Notes: generated from the sequence alone by a model not told the origin. 64,000 nt of DNA from Chryseobacterium populi (GCF_000282115.1 NZ_AKJY01000050.1:23784-87783); one strand, 5' to 3'; counted from the first letter of the stretch, positions 34,390 through 43,550 are shown. Numbers and translations are program-made.

Positions 34390-34453
34390 TCCTAAAAGGC
34401 GCTGATCCTGCTTTTGATATTTTTTCTGACGGTAAAGAATATTGATCATATAT

Positions 34454-36127
34454 TTATTTTAAAGTTTGCAGGTAGCGGTATGAAAAATCCCCAAATGTTT
34501 CTTCTCCGTTTCTTCCTTTCACATAGATCCCGAAAAGCTCATCCAGCGTATTGAGAATTTCTTCTTCGCCGATATTTTCTTTAAATTTCGTATTAAGGCG
34601 CATTCCTAGTCTGTCTCCGCCGATATGAAGATTATATTTCCCATAAGCCGTCCCTACGAATCCTATTTCAGCGTTGGGAGATCTTCCGCAACCGTTTGGG
34701 CATCCGGTCATCCGGATCGTAATATCTTCATCTAAAAGACCGTGTTTTCCGAGTACGGGTTCTATTTTTGTCACTAAGGAAGGCAGGTAACGCTGTGCTT
34801 CTGCCAAAGCCAGAGAACAGGTATTTAAAGCGACACATGCAACAGAGTTTTTACGCAGGGCACTTGCTTCTTCTGTGTAATTGAAAATTCCGTATGTTTT
34901 CAGGAGATTTTCAATTTCATTTTTATCTGCTTCTTCAATATCAGAAAGGATCAGGTTTTGGTTACAGGTAAACCGGAAATTGACTTTTCCGGTTTCAGCT
35001 ATTTTCAACAGCCCTGATTTCAAAGGGTATTCCTGAGTATCCAGAACTCTTCCATGCTCAACAAACAGGGTATAAAACCATTTTCCTTCATGATTTTTTA
35101 TCCAGCCATAACGGTCTTTTCTCTGTTCAAACTTAAATTCCCTGGCAGGTTCAAAAGCAAAGCCGGTTCTTTTCTCAACTTCTGCTTTATACTGGTCTAT
35201 TCCGAGCTTGTCTATTGTATATTTTAATCTTGATAATTTTCTGTCGCTCCTGTTCCCAAAGTCCCGCTGTACGGTAATGATTTCATAAACCGCCTTCAGG
35301 GCTTTTTCTTCAGTATCTACAAAACCCAATACCGAGGCAAGCCGTGCATAGGTTGCCTCATTGCTGTGGGTTGCCCCAAGCCCGCCTCCGGCAGCTATAT
35401 TGTACCCAATGATCTGATCATTTTCGATAATTGTGATGAGGGCAATGTCATTAATAAAAACATCTACATCATTGTTGGGCGGAATTGCAATTCCTATTTT
35501 AAGCTTTCTGGGCAGATATCTGTCCTGATACAAGGGGTCTTCTTCTGCCTTTCTGTCGATTAGCAATTCGTTATCAATCCAGATATCATAATAAGCTTTG
35601 GTTTTAGGCAGGCACATTTCACTTATTTTCCCTGCCAGCTCGTAAACTTCCTGGTGAACCGGCGATTCGGAAGGGTTTGAGGTACAGGTAACGTTTCTGT
35701 TGACATCTCCACATGCAGCAATAGAATCCAGGTGCTGAAGATTAAATTCCTGAATGGTAGGCCTCAAATGAGATTTTAAAATTCCATGCAGCTGTACGGT
35801 TTGTCTCGTTGTAATTTTTATGGTTCCGGTCGAGTGCTTCCCTGCAACTTCATGAAGGCCGACCCATTGTTCCGGAGTGATGAAACCTCCCGGCAAACGT
35901 AAGCGGATCATAAATGAATACAGCCATTCCAGTTTTTTGGCTACACGCTCTTCCCGTCTGTCTCTGTCATCCTGCTGGTACATCCCATGAAATTTCACAA
36001 GGGTCTGGTCGTCTTCTCTTATGGCTCCGGTAAAATCATCTGAAAGGCTTTCATTCAGGGTTCCCCTGAGCCCGTTGCTCCCGGTTTTAATCCTTTCTAC
36101 CGGCGAAAGGTTATCTTTATTATTCAT
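34454..36127 (-). CDS. cysI: Assimilatory sulfite reductase haemoprotein subunit
   Basis: The 557-residue protein is a full CysI-type subunit with the two siroheme/[4Fe-4S] Cys motifs: C-V-A-L-N-T-C near 430-436 and T-G-C-P-N-G-C-G-R near 474-482. Earlier it has the siroheme-contact region with R-L-P-G-G-F-I-T-P near 77-85, T-R-Q-T-V-Q-L-H near 103-110 and C-G-D-V-N-R-N-V near 137-144. It reduces sulfite to sulfide with electrons from the CysJ-type flavoprotein encoded just upstream (32-nt gap). The reductase should be cytoplasmic. Confidence 0.95.
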   Translation of the reverse strand: MNNKDNLSPVERIKTGSNGLRGTLNESLSDDFTGAIREDDQTLVKFHGMYQQDDRDRREERVAKKLEWLYSFMIRLRLPGGFITPEQWVGLHEVAGKHSTGTIKITTRQTVQLHGILKSHLRPTIQEFNLQHLDSIAACGDVNRNVTCTSNPSESPVHQEVYELAGKISEMCLPKTKAYYDIWIDNELLIDRKAEEDPLYQDRYLPRKLKIGIAIPPNNDVDVFINDIALITIIENDQIIGYNIAAGGGLGATHSNEATYARLASVLGFVDTEEKALKAVYEIITVQRDFGNRSDRKLSRLKYTIDKLGIDQYKAEVEKRTGFAFEPAREFKFEQRKDRYGWIKNHEGKWFYTLFVEHGRVLDTQEYPLKSGLLKIAETGKVNFRFTCNQNLILSDIEEADKNEIENLLKTYGIFNYTEEASALRKNSVACVALNTCSLALAEAQRYLPSLVTKIEPVLGKHGLLDEDITIRMTGCPNGCGRSPNAEIGFVGTAYGKYNLHIGGDRLGMRLNTKFKENIGEEEILNTLDELFGIYVKGRNGEETFGDFSYRYLQTLK

Positions 36128-36159
36128 TTTGTTTTTCTCTTTATTATTTGTGACTCATT

Positions 36160-37869
36160 TTAATAAACATCTTTGGCATATCTCCCGTTAAGCTCCATTT
36201 CTTCAAGGTAAAGGCCTGCTTCTTCTTTCGTACATTTTCCATGATCCTGAATAATATTCAAAAGTGTTTCTTCCACATCCTTACTCATCGGTTCTTTTGC
36301 ACCGCAGATATAGAGAGATGCTCCTCCTTCAAGCCAGTTAAAAATCTCATTTGCTTTCTTTTTCAGCTTATCCTGAACATATATTTTTTCAGGTGTGTCT
36401 CTGGAGAATGCCATATCTAAATGGGTTAATGTTCCGGTTTTCATAAAATCCAGGATTTCCGACTGGTAGAGAAAATCCGAGATAAAATTCCGGTCCCCGA
36501 AAAAGAGCCAGTTTCTCCCTTCGCTTCCTGTAGCATCCCTTTCCCAGAGAAATGACCTGAAAGGGGCAATCCCTGTTCCCGGGCCAATCATGATAATGTC
36601 TTTATCTGGTCTGGGCAGTTTAAAATGTTTGGCTTCCTGGATATAAAACTCAAGGCTTTCTCCTTCGTTAAATTCGCTAAGGAAACCGCTGCACAAGCCG
36701 CTTTGTTTTTTATCATCAATGAAAAACTGTGATTTCGCAACCGTGATATGAATTTCCGTATCTCCATGGGCTTCCAGAGATGAAGAAATGGAGTATAAAC
36801 GGGGAGCCTGACCTGTTAAAACAGGAATAATCTGTTCAAATTCACCGGCACTTCTTACCGGATAAATCCTAAGCAGATCAAGAAGACTTAAACGGACCTC
36901 GGGAATGTTATGCCCGGTTATTTGTGCATATTGGGCAACCGTTATTTTAAGCAGAAAACTGATATTCAAATATTTAGTCAGCAATTCATCTATGCTTGCC
37001 GTAATTTTTGAAGTTTCGATCTGTTTTTGGGGATCAACTCCCGTCAGTTCAATAATTTCACTGACTACAGCTCTTGAATTAACGGGAATTACTCCTAAGG
37101 CATCTCCCGGCTTATAAATAACAGGCTCTTCCGATTCTATTTCGATATGATAGGTTTCTTTTTCAGAAGTGATATCATTAAGGTTAATGATCGCCGAAAC
37201 GGTTCCGGAATAGGTTTTTCTTGAAGATGAGGTTTTTGTTGTTAAAACATTTGACTTAGCCGTTCCTGAAGTTTTATTCACTGCATCAAAGAGATGTTCC
37301 ACCCAATTATGGGCGTCCTGCTCGTAATCAATATCACACTTCTTTAATGGGATAATCCGCTGAGCTCCCAGGATTTCAAATCGGAAATCAACATCTTCAC
37401 CTGTTTTGCAAAACAGCGGATAACTGGTGTCTCCTAACGCTAAAACTCCAAATTTCAGATGATTAAGGTTTATTTCATTCTCATGAATATGGTCATAGAA
37501 TTTTTTAGCCAATATTGGAGGCTCCCCTTCTCCCTGAGTACTTATGATCATAAAGAAAAACTCTTCTTTACCCAGGTCTTTAGGCTTGTACTGTGAAAGG
37601 TCTGCCAATTTCACCTGAATCCCTTTTTTCTTGATAATTCCGGCCAGCTCGGTTGCCAGCTTTTTGCTGTTCCCGGTTTCTGTTCCGTAGGCAAGTGTTA
37701 TTTTCTTTACCTGATTTTCAGTTATGAGGTTCTGTTCAGTCACCGTCGGCTGAACAGTCAAAGCAGATCCGGCCAGCCCTGCCAGATAGCCACTCGCCCA
37801 GATGGTTTCGTCTCTCGAGAAATCACCGGATATTTGTTTAAGGATATTAAATTTAGTTTCAGACAGCAT
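36160..37869 (-). CDS. cysJ: Sulfite reductase flavoprotein subunit (CysJ-like)
   Basis: The 569-residue diflavin reductase has a flavodoxin domain (about 55-210: Y-G-T-E-T-G-N-S-K-K-L-A, then S-T-Q-G-E-G-E-P-P), an FAD/connecting domain (about 220-430: P-R-L-Y-S-I-S-S-S) and an NADPH domain (about 430-569: G-P-G-T-G-I-A-P-F-R-S-F and the C-terminal Y-A-K-D-V-Y). It passes electrons from NADPH to CysI. I chose the ATG at 37867-37869 (M-L-S-E-T-K-F), overlapping the SUMT gene by 11 nt; the frame extends 34 codons further into SUMT. Length compares with 599 in E. coli. Confidence 0.92.
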   Translation of the reverse strand: MLSETKFNILKQISGDFSRDETIWASGYLAGLAGSALTVQPTVTEQNLITENQVKKITLAYGTETGNSKKLATELAGIIKKKGIQVKLADLSQYKPKDLGKEEFFFMIISTQGEGEPPILAKKFYDHIHENEINLNHLKFGVLALGDTSYPLFCKTGEDVDFRFEILGAQRIIPLKKCDIDYEQDAHNWVEHLFDAVNKTSGTAKSNVLTTKTSSSRKTYSGTVSAIINLNDITSEKETYHIEIESEEPVIYKPGDALGVIPVNSRAVVSEIIELTGVDPQKQIETSKITASIDELLTKYLNISFLLKITVAQYAQITGHNIPEVRLSLLDLLRIYPVRSAGEFEQIIPVLTGQAPRLYSISSSLEAHGDTEIHITVAKSQFFIDDKKQSGLCSGFLSEFNEGESLEFYIQEAKHFKLPRPDKDIIMIGPGTGIAPFRSFLWERDATGSEGRNWLFFGDRNFISDFLYQSEILDFMKTGTLTHLDMAFSRDTPEKIYVQDKLKKKANEIFNWLEGGASLYICGAKEPMSKDVEETLLNIIQDHGKCTKEEAGLYLEEMELNGRYAKDVY

Positions 37870-38704
37870 ATTCGAAAAGGTTTTGGATGTTTGATATGAT
37901 ACTTCCATTAGCAATGGATTTAAAATAAAGGCCTTCCTGTTCTGCATTATCAAGCCAGGAGAATTCTTCATGCAGATTCACAATTTTTCCCACGACCACC
38001 AAAGAAGGGGAAGCAAAAGTTTTATTTTCAAATTTACTTTCAAAATCATCAAATGATGAGGTATACACTTTTTGATAGGGTGTAGTAGCCTGTTCGATAA
38101 CCGCAATCTTTTTTTCTTCTGAAATATTCAGTTTTATAAACTTCTCAACAAGGCCGGAAAGGTTTCCTTTGGACATATAAAACACAAGGGTATCGTTGGT
38201 TGAAGCAAGTTCTTTCCAATAATCACCGGTAAGGATTTCTGATTTGTAATAAGTCAGAAAACGGACTGATGTGGCATATCCCCGGGCTGTTAACGGCATT
38301 CCTGCATAAGCAGCAGCTCCCAAAGCAGCCGTAATTCCGGGGATGATTTCAAAAGGAATCTCTTTATTTTTCAGAGCCTGCAATTCATCCAGAATATTGG
38401 AAAATATGGAAACATCACCACCTTTTAATCTCACAACCACTTTATTCTGAAGGGCATAATCAACCATTAAATTATTAATCTGGGATTGAGGGGTCGAGGC
38501 GTTTTTACTGCATTCTTTACCTACATACAAAACTTCAGTATTTTCGCTAATATATTCTTCTAAAATTTCAGGGCTTACAAGGCGGTCACACAGGATTACA
38601 TCTGCTTCAGCAATTGCTTTCACCGCTTTTACTGTGATGAGATCAGGGTCACCGGGTCCCGCACCGATAAGGTAAACCTTTGGTGTTTTATTATTTGTTT
38701 TCAT
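37859..38704 (-). CDS. cobA: Uroporphyrinogen-III C-methyltransferase (SUMT)
   Basis: The 281-residue protein is a single-domain SUMT. It has Y-L-I-G-A-G-P-G-D-P-D-L-I-T near 11-24, the SAM site G-G-D-V-S-I-F near 93-99, G-I-T-A-A-L-G-A-A near 121-129 and G-M-P-L-T-A-R-G near 133-140. It makes precorrin-2 from uroporphyrinogen III, the first dedicated step to siroheme. The next step can be carried by the sirC-like half of the fusion gene at the end of the operon; no separate ferrochelatase was seen. It overlaps cysJ by 11 nt. Confidence 0.95.
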   Translation of the reverse strand: MKTNNKTPKVYLIGAGPGDPDLITVKAVKAIAEADVILCDRLVSPEILEEYISENTEVLYVGKECSKNASTPQSQINNLMVDYALQNKVVVRLKGGDVSIFSNILDELQALKNKEIPFEIIPGITAALGAAAYAGMPLTARGYATSVRFLTYYKSEILTGDYWKELASTNDTLVFYMSKGNLSGLVEKFIKLNISEEKKIAVIEQATTPYQKVYTSSFDDFESKFENKTFASPSLVVVGKIVNLHEEFSWLDNAEQEGLYFKSIANGSIISNIQNLFEYAV

Positions 38705-38730
38705 TTAAAATCTGCTTTAGAGGTTAAGCT

Positions 38731-39642
38731 TTAGAACAATCCTTCAATGGAAAGATACCTTTCGCCTGTATCATAGTTGACGGTTAATATTTTCGATCCG
38801 GCTTTTATTTCAGGTAATTTTTTGGCTACTGCAGCTAAAGCGGCTCCTGTTGAAATTCCTACAAAAAGACCTTCTTTTCTGGCAGCATCAACAGCAAAAC
38901 TAAAAGCTTCGTCTTTACCTGTTTTAATGATCTCATCCAAAAGATCCGTATCCAATATGGAGGGAATAAATCCTGCTCCCAACCCCTGTAACGGGTGTGG
39001 CCCCGGTTCTCCACCACTCAGCACCGGAGACAGATCCGGCTCGACAGCAATCACTTTAATATCCGGAAAGTGTTGTTTTAATACTTTTGCAATCCCTGTG
39101 ATGTGTCCACCTGTTCCTACTCCTGTAATGAAATAGTCTAAGCCATCCGGAAAATCTTTCAGAATTTCCTGTGCCGTGGTATCGGTATGGATTTTTACAT
39201 TGGCCGGATTATCAAATTGTTTCGGCACCCATGAGTTTGGAGTTTCTGCTGCCAGCTCATTGGCTTTTTCAATGGCTCCTTTCATTCCTTTCTCTCTCGG
39301 AGTCAGCACAAATTCTGCACCGTAGGTTTCCATAATCTTGCGGCGCTCCACACTCATGCTTTCGGGCATCACCAGAATAAGCTTATAACCTTTCACTGCT
39401 GCTACCAAAGAAAGTCCTATCCCGGTATTTCCGCTTGTAGGCTCAATAATGACACTGTCTTTGTTCAGCAATCCTTTAGCTTCAGCATCTTCAATCATTG
39501 CTAATGCAATCCTGTCTTTGATGCTTCCACCCGGGTTACTTTTTTCTAATTTGATCCAGATCTCATGGCCCGGACTGAAAAGCTTATTAATTTTTACTAC
39601 CGGAGTATTTCCGATGGTTTCTAGTGTGTTTTGGAATTTCAT
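38731..39642 (-). CDS. cysK: Cysteine synthase (O-acetylserine sulfhydrylase)
   Basis: The 303-residue protein is a full CysK-type enzyme: [10 protein letters not shown] near 9-18, the PLP lysine K42 in [19 protein letters not shown] near 67-77, and the phosphate loop [10 protein letters not shown] near 174-183. It makes cysteine from O-acetylserine and sulfide. It lies 22 nt after cysE and 26 nt before SUMT, so the enzyme making O-acetylserine is next door. Confidence 0.95.
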   Translation of the reverse strand: MKFQNTLETIGNTPVVKINKLFSPGHEIWIKLEKSNPGGSIKDRIALAMIEDAEAKGLLNKDSVIIEPTSGNTGIGLSLVAAVKGYKLILVMPESMSVERRKIMETYGAEFVLTPREKGMKGAIEKANELAAETPNSWVPKQFDNPANVKIHTDTTAQEILKDFPDGLDYFITGVGTGGHITGIAKVLKQHFPDIKVIAVEPDLSPVLSGGEPGPHPLQGLGAGFIPSILDTDLLDEIIKTGKDEAFSFAVDAARKEGLFVGISTGAALAAVAKKLPEIKAGSKILTVNYDTGERYLSIEGLF

Positions 39643-39664
39643 ACCGATTAAATTTTTATTTTTT

Positions 39665-40495
39665 TTATATCACAAAGGTTAAGGACTCAGGTAATGAATT
39701 GTTATCCTTAATTTTAATTTCACTTTTATTGTAAACCAGGGAATTGGAAGGAACATTTTGTGTAATCCACACATTTCCGCCAATAATGCTTCCCTTTCCT
39801 ATCGTTGTATTTCCTCCTAATATGGTTGCCCCGGAATAGATAATGACATGGTCTTCAATATTAGGATGCCTTTTCTGGTTAGCTTTCTTTTTGGAGACAT
39901 TCAATGCGCCGAGGGTTACTCCCTGATAAATTTTCACATGATCCCCTATTACTGAGGTTTCCCCGATCACAATTCCCGTTCCGTGGTCAATGAAAAAGGA
40001 TTCTCCGATTGATGCTCCCGGATGAATATCTATTCCTGTTTTACTGTGTGCATATTCTGAAATGACCCGGGGTAATATTTTTATTTCCTGATTCCACAGC
40101 TGATGGGATATTCTGTATACATAAGTCGCAAAATAGCCCGGATAAGCCAGAAGTATTTCTTCCAGAGAACCGGTTGCCGGATCAAATTCCAGTACCGCTT
40201 CTGCATCTATGATCAGTTTATCATATATCACGGGTAAAGCATCGAAGAAATAATCAACCTGCTTTTCTGCAAGACGCTCTTCTTTTACAATACTGACGAT
40301 CAGGTCAAAAAGAGCTTCCTGTGCTTTTTCAAAATCTTTTTTCAGATTATCTTGAGTATTGATATGCTGAGGAAGGAAAAGCACTTCATATAATTGGGTT
40401 ACAAAGGTTTCAGCTTTACTTTTATCAAAGAAGCCATAAGAACTGTTTTGCTTGTTCTTAAGAATCTGATCAAAAAAATGTCCCTTCGTTTTCAT
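39665..40495 (-). CDS. cysE: Serine O-acetyltransferase
   Basis: The protein has a helical N-terminal half (about 1-150) and a left-handed beta-helix acetyltransferase with [11 protein letters not shown] near 165-175, [11 protein letters not shown] near 181-191 and G-G-N-V-W-I-T-Q near 240. It makes O-acetylserine from serine and acetyl-CoA. I prefer the ATG at 40493-40495 (276 residues, M-K-T-K-G-H-F), 2 nt after the cysN stop. The frame also has an ATG at 40513 that would add six residues and overlap cysN. Confidence 0.93.
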   Translation of the reverse strand: MKTKGHFFDQILKNKQNSSYGFFDKSKAETFVTQLYEVLFLPQHINTQDNLKKDFEKAQEALFDLIVSIVKEERLAEKQVDYFFDALPVIYDKLIIDAEAVLEFDPATGSLEEILLAYPGYFATYVYRISHQLWNQEIKILPRVISEYAHSKTGIDIHPGASIGESFFIDHGTGIVIGETSVIGDHVKIYQGVTLGALNVSKKKANQKRHPNIEDHVIIYSGATILGGNTTIGKGSIIGGNVWITQNVPSNSLVYNKSEIKIKDNNSLPESLTFVI

Positions 40496-40497
40496 TT

Positions 40498-41736
40498 CTA
40501 CTGAATTATACATGCTGCCACCGTCGAGTTGGAAGTTTCATCCACCAGGATTGCCGATCCTGTTATTTTATTGTTTATAAAACTATCATAAACCAGAGGC
40601 TGCGCGGTTCTTAAAGTAACTTTAACAATTTCATTAAGCTTTATTTCTCCTTCTGCTTTTTCCTGCACCAGGGTGTTTACATTTATTTTGTAATCAATTT
40701 CCCTTACCACAGCTTTTAATACATGGCTGTGATGCTGCAGCAAATATTTATTGCCCGGCTGTAATGCTTTCTGATCAAGCCAGCATAGCAAAACCTCTAC
40801 CTCTTTTTCAACTTCCGGAAGCTTTTCTTCTGTGGCAAAAAAATCACCCCTGCTGATATCTAAATTATCTGCGATATGAATCACTGCCGGCTGCCCTTCA
40901 AAAGCTTTATCTTTTTCAACTCCGTTAATTTCAATTTTAGTAATCTCGCTCACTGTACCTGCCGGAAGGATATGAACAGCATCTCCTTTCTGAAATTTAC
41001 CACTCAGTATTTGTCCTGCATATCCTCTGTAGTCATGCAGCTCATCAGTCTGTGGACGAATAACGTACTGAACCTGAAAGCGGCTTCCGCCATTAAACTC
41101 TTCATTCAGGGTAACTTCCTCAAGGTATTCGAGAAGTGAACCGCCATCGTACCAGTCTGTTTCAGGTGATACTGATACAATATTATCTCCTTTCAAGGCC
41201 GAAATAGGAAAATATTTCACCTCATTTAAGCTCAGGCTGGTTGCAATTTTTGAATATTCGTCTTTAATATTTTCATATACTTCTTCAGAATAATCCACCA
41301 TATCCATTTTATTAATGGCTACGACTACTTTTTTCAGTTTCAGCAATGAAGCGATGATGGAATGCCTTCTGGTCTGCTCAATGACTCCTTTGCGTGCATC
41401 TATAAGGATCACCATCAGATCTGAATTGGAGGCACCGGTAATCATATTACGGGTATACTGTACATGTCCCGGAGCATCTGCAATAATAAATTTTCTCTTT
41501 GGTGTTGAAAAATATCTGTAGGCAACATCTATCGTTATCCCCTGTTCTCTTTCTGCCCGCAAACCATCTGTTAAAAGAGCCAGATCGACACCGTCCTCAT
41601 TCTTGTTTTTGGAATGTTTCTCCAATACTTCCAGCTGATCCTGTAAAATACTTTTGCTATCGTAAAGCAGTCTTCCGATAAGGGTACTTTTACCGTCATC
41701 AACACTTCCTGCCGTTATAAATCTTAAAATATCCAT
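40498..41736 (-). CDS. cysN: Sulfate adenylyltransferase GTPase subunit
   Basis: The 412-residue protein is CysN without a fused CysC kinase domain. Its GTPase motifs are G-S-V-D-D-G-K-S-T-L near 10-19, D-A-P-G-H near 92-96 and N-K-M-D near 146-149, followed by elongation-factor-like beta domains. It drives ATP sulfurylase with CysD by GTP hydrolysis. A 91-nt gap with a heptanucleotide repeat separates it from cysD. The lack of a CysC domain agrees with a route from APS directly to reductase. Confidence 0.94.
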   Translation of the reverse strand: MDILRFITAGSVDDGKSTLIGRLLYDSKSILQDQLEVLEKHSKNKNEDGVDLALLTDGLRAEREQGITIDVAYRYFSTPKRKFIIADAPGHVQYTRNMITGASNSDLMVILIDARKGVIEQTRRHSIIASLLKLKKVVVAINKMDMVDYSEEVYENIKDEYSKIATSLSLNEVKYFPISALKGDNIVSVSPETDWYDGGSLLEYLEEVTLNEEFNGGSRFQVQYVIRPQTDELHDYRGYAGQILSGKFQKGDAVHILPAGTVSEITKIEINGVEKDKAFEGQPAVIHIADNLDISRGDFFATEEKLPEVEKEVEVLLCWLDQKALQPGNKYLLQHHSHVLKAVVREIDYKINVNTLVQEKAEGEIKLNEIVKVTLRTAQPLVYDSFINNKITGSAILVDETSNSTVAACIIQ

Positions 41737-41741
41737 CTTTT

Positions 41742-41790
41742 GAGTTATGAGTTATAAATTATGAGTTATGAGTGATAAGTAATGATTAAT
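41742..41790 (-). repeat. Heptanucleotide tandem array (GAGTTAT-type, seven units)
   Basis: Seven consecutive 7-bp units follow on the plus strand: GAGTTAT, GAGTTAT, AAATTAT, GAGTTAT, GAGTGAT, AAGTAAT, GATTAAT. The later units are degenerate. It fills most of the cysD-cysN gap and does not interrupt a gene. Confidence 0.85.
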
Positions 41791-41827
41791 AAAAAGCCGT
41801 TAATATTTACCATACTCATTGCCTATA

Positions 41828-42736
41828 TTAAAAGTAGCCGCCTTTTTTGCGGTCTTCCATTGCTGCTTCTGTTACCTTATCATCAATTCTGGTTTCCCCG
41901 CGTTCTGAAATTCTGGTTGCCAGGATTTCTTCAATGACATCGTCTATGGTGTCAGCTGCTGATTCTACCGCTGCAGTACATGTCATATCACCAACCGTTC
42001 TGTAGCGAATCCTTTTTACAGTCAAAATATCATTTGCTTCCAGAGAGGCATGAGGTGAATTGGCTATCCACTGCCCATTGAAATCAACAACCTCTCTTTC
42101 ATGGGAAAAGTAAATAAAGGGGAGCTCTATTTTTTCCCGACGGATATAATTCCAGACATCAAGCTCCGTCCAATTGCTTATCGGGAAAACTCTTACATTT
42201 TCCCCTTTTTGGATTTTTCCGTTGAAAATGTTCCATAATTCAGGGCGTTGAAGTTTAGGGTCCCATTGTCCGAATTCATCACGGACAGAAAAGATTCTTT
42301 CTTTTGCACGGGCTTTTTCTTCGTCTCTGCGCGCACCTCCAATGCAGGAGTCAAATTCAAACTCTTCTATTGTATCAAGTAATGTAAAGGTCTGCAACCA
42401 GTTCCTGCTCGGAAATTTACCCTTCGGTTCCGCCAGTTTTTTACGTTTAATTGTATCTTCTACTTTCCGTACAACCAGATTAACATCCAGCTGATTTGTC
42501 AGTTGGTCACGGAAATCCAGAACCTCCGGAAAATTGTGCCCGGTATCTACATGAACAAAAGTAAAAGGGATCTTCCCGGGACGGAATGCCTTTGAAGCTA
42601 AATGTGCCAGTACAATACTGTCTTTCCCGCCACTGAATAGTAAAGCAGGCCGCTCAAACTGCCCTGCAACTTCTCTTAAAATGTAGATCGATTCTGCTTC
42701 CAGCTGATCCAAGTAATCTAAATGATATGTTGACAT
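41828..42736 (-). CDS. cysD: Sulfate adenylyltransferase subunit 2
   Basis: The 302-residue protein matches the E. coli length. The PP-loop is L-L-F-S-G-G-K-D-S-I-V near 31-41, followed by P-F-T-F-V-H-V-D-T-G-H near 59-69, C-I-G-G-A-R-R-D-E-E near 121-130 and W-T-E-L-D-V-W near 188-194. It makes APS from ATP and sulfate with CysN. I chose the ATG at 42734-42736 (M-S-T-Y-H-L-D), 10 nt after the cysH stop; the frame extends 39 codons into cysH but that part does not resemble the family. Confidence 0.95.
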   Translation of the reverse strand: MSTYHLDYLDQLEAESIYILREVAGQFERPALLFSGGKDSIVLAHLASKAFRPGKIPFTFVHVDTGHNFPEVLDFRDQLTNQLDVNLVVRKVEDTIKRKKLAEPKGKFPSRNWLQTFTLLDTIEEFEFDSCIGGARRDEEKARAKERIFSVRDEFGQWDPKLQRPELWNIFNGKIQKGENVRVFPISNWTELDVWNYIRREKIELPFIYFSHEREVVDFNGQWIANSPHASLEANDILTVKRIRYRTVGDMTCTAAVESAADTIDDVIEEILATRISERGETRIDDKVTEAAMEDRKKGGYF

Positions 42737-42746
42737 CTTTTGTTTT

Positions 42747-43460
42747 TTATTTATGAATATGTAAGCCGCATTCCTTTTTATCAGCATCTTCCCACCACCA
42801 GCGGCCAGCCCTGAAATCTTCCCCTTCTTTAACAGCTCTGGTACAGGGCTCACAGCCGATACTCATAAAACCCTTTTTATGCAGATAATTATAGGGTAAA
42901 TGATGATTGCTGACATAATCTGTAACCTGCTCTGTCGTCCAGTTCAGCAAGGGATGATATTTTATGATCTGATTATCTTCGTCCCATTCCAATTGAGATA
43001 TATTCTTCCTGTTTAATGAATGCTCCGCTCTCAATCCTGTGATCCAGATTTTATAGCCCTGCAACGCTTTTTTCAAAGGCTCCACTTTACGGATATTGCA
43101 ACATGCTTTTCTCTGCTCTACAGACTGATAAAATGAATCCGGCCCATTTTCTGAAACAAATTCTTTTAAGGTTTCCGTATCCGGATAATAGGCTTTGATA
43201 TTCTTTTTGAAAAAAGCCCTTGTTGCGCTCCAGGTTTCATAAGTTTGCTCAAAAAGCCGCCCTGTATCTAATGTAAATACATCAACATTCAGGTCTTTTA
43301 TCAGATGAGTTACTACCTGATCTTCATAACTGAAACTGGTAGAGAAGATCACCTGCCCAGGAAACCTATCCGAGAGAATTTTAAAAAAATTCCCGTCAGA
43401 AGGCCTCCCATAGGCTCCTTCCAATAATTTTCCGAACTCTTTTTTCAGACTCATTTTCAT
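42747..43460 (-). CDS. cysH: Adenylyl-sulfate (APS/PAPS) reductase with [4Fe-4S] Cys pairs
   Basis: The protein (237 residues from the ATG at 43458-43460; a second ATG at 43454 is also possible) has S-T-S-F-S-Y-E-D-Q near 40-48, K-A-C-C-N-I-R-K-V-E-P-L near 125-136, S-I-G-C-E-P-C-T near 200-207 and the catalytic E-C-G-L-H near the C-terminus. The two Cys pairs mark the [4Fe-4S] type that usually reduces APS. No APS kinase is seen in the operon. The frame is open further up to a TTG that lies inside the promoter -7 box. It is the first structural gene of the operon. Confidence 0.94.
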   Translation of the reverse strand: MKMSLKKEFGKLLEGAYGRPSDGNFFKILSDRFPGQVIFSTSFSYEDQVVTHLIKDLNVDVFTLDTGRLFEQTYETWSATRAFFKKNIKAYYPDTETLKEFVSENGPDSFYQSVEQRKACCNIRKVEPLKKALQGYKIWITGLRAEHSLNRKNISQLEWDEDNQIIKYHPLLNWTTEQVTDYVSNHHLPYNYLHKKGFMSIGCEPCTRAVKEGEDFRAGRWWWEDADKKECGLHIHK

Positions 43461-43481
43461 TTCGTTTGAATTAATTTTCTG

Positions 43482-43489
43482 CAAATATA
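43482..43489 (-). promoter_or_regulatory. -7 element (TATATTTG) of the cys operon promoter
   Basis: On the minus strand TATATTTG matches TAnnTTTG, 21 nt before the cysH ATG. No good -33 TTG is present at the usual spacing; that place is taken by the dyad at 43495-43528. Confidence 0.55.
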
Positions 43490-43494
43490 AATTA

Positions 43495-43528
43495 AAATTC
43501 TATTAATCCTACCTAATTAGTAGAATTT
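43495..43528. promoter_or_regulatory. Inverted repeat overlapping the cys promoter, candidate Rrf2 operator
   Basis: AAATTCTA (43495-43502) and TAGAATTT (43521-43528) form a perfect 8-bp inverted repeat with an 18-bp spacer, and CTAC/GTAG (43509-43512 and 43520-43523) forms a smaller nested dyad. It covers the -33 region of the cysH promoter and lies just after the Rrf2 gene. The regulator assignment is inferred from position. Confidence 0.45.
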
Positions 43529-43550
43529 AGAATAAAAAAATTTTTAATGC

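Noticed and set aside
37859..37971. N-terminal extension of CysJ into SUMT
   Set aside because: The extra 34 residues do not resemble the family and the ATG at 37869 gives a normal 11-nt overlap.
42737..42853. Longer CysD N-terminus
   Set aside because: The extension is cysH out-of-frame sequence; the ATG at 42736 gives the family length of 302 residues.
43461..43484. Upstream TTG start for cysH
   Set aside because: The TTG lies within the -7 promoter element TATATTTG, so it would not be in the transcript.
43461..43550. A second Cys-rich leader before cysH
   Set aside because: I read the gap in the minus strand and found no Cys-rich ORF; only the promoter and dyad.
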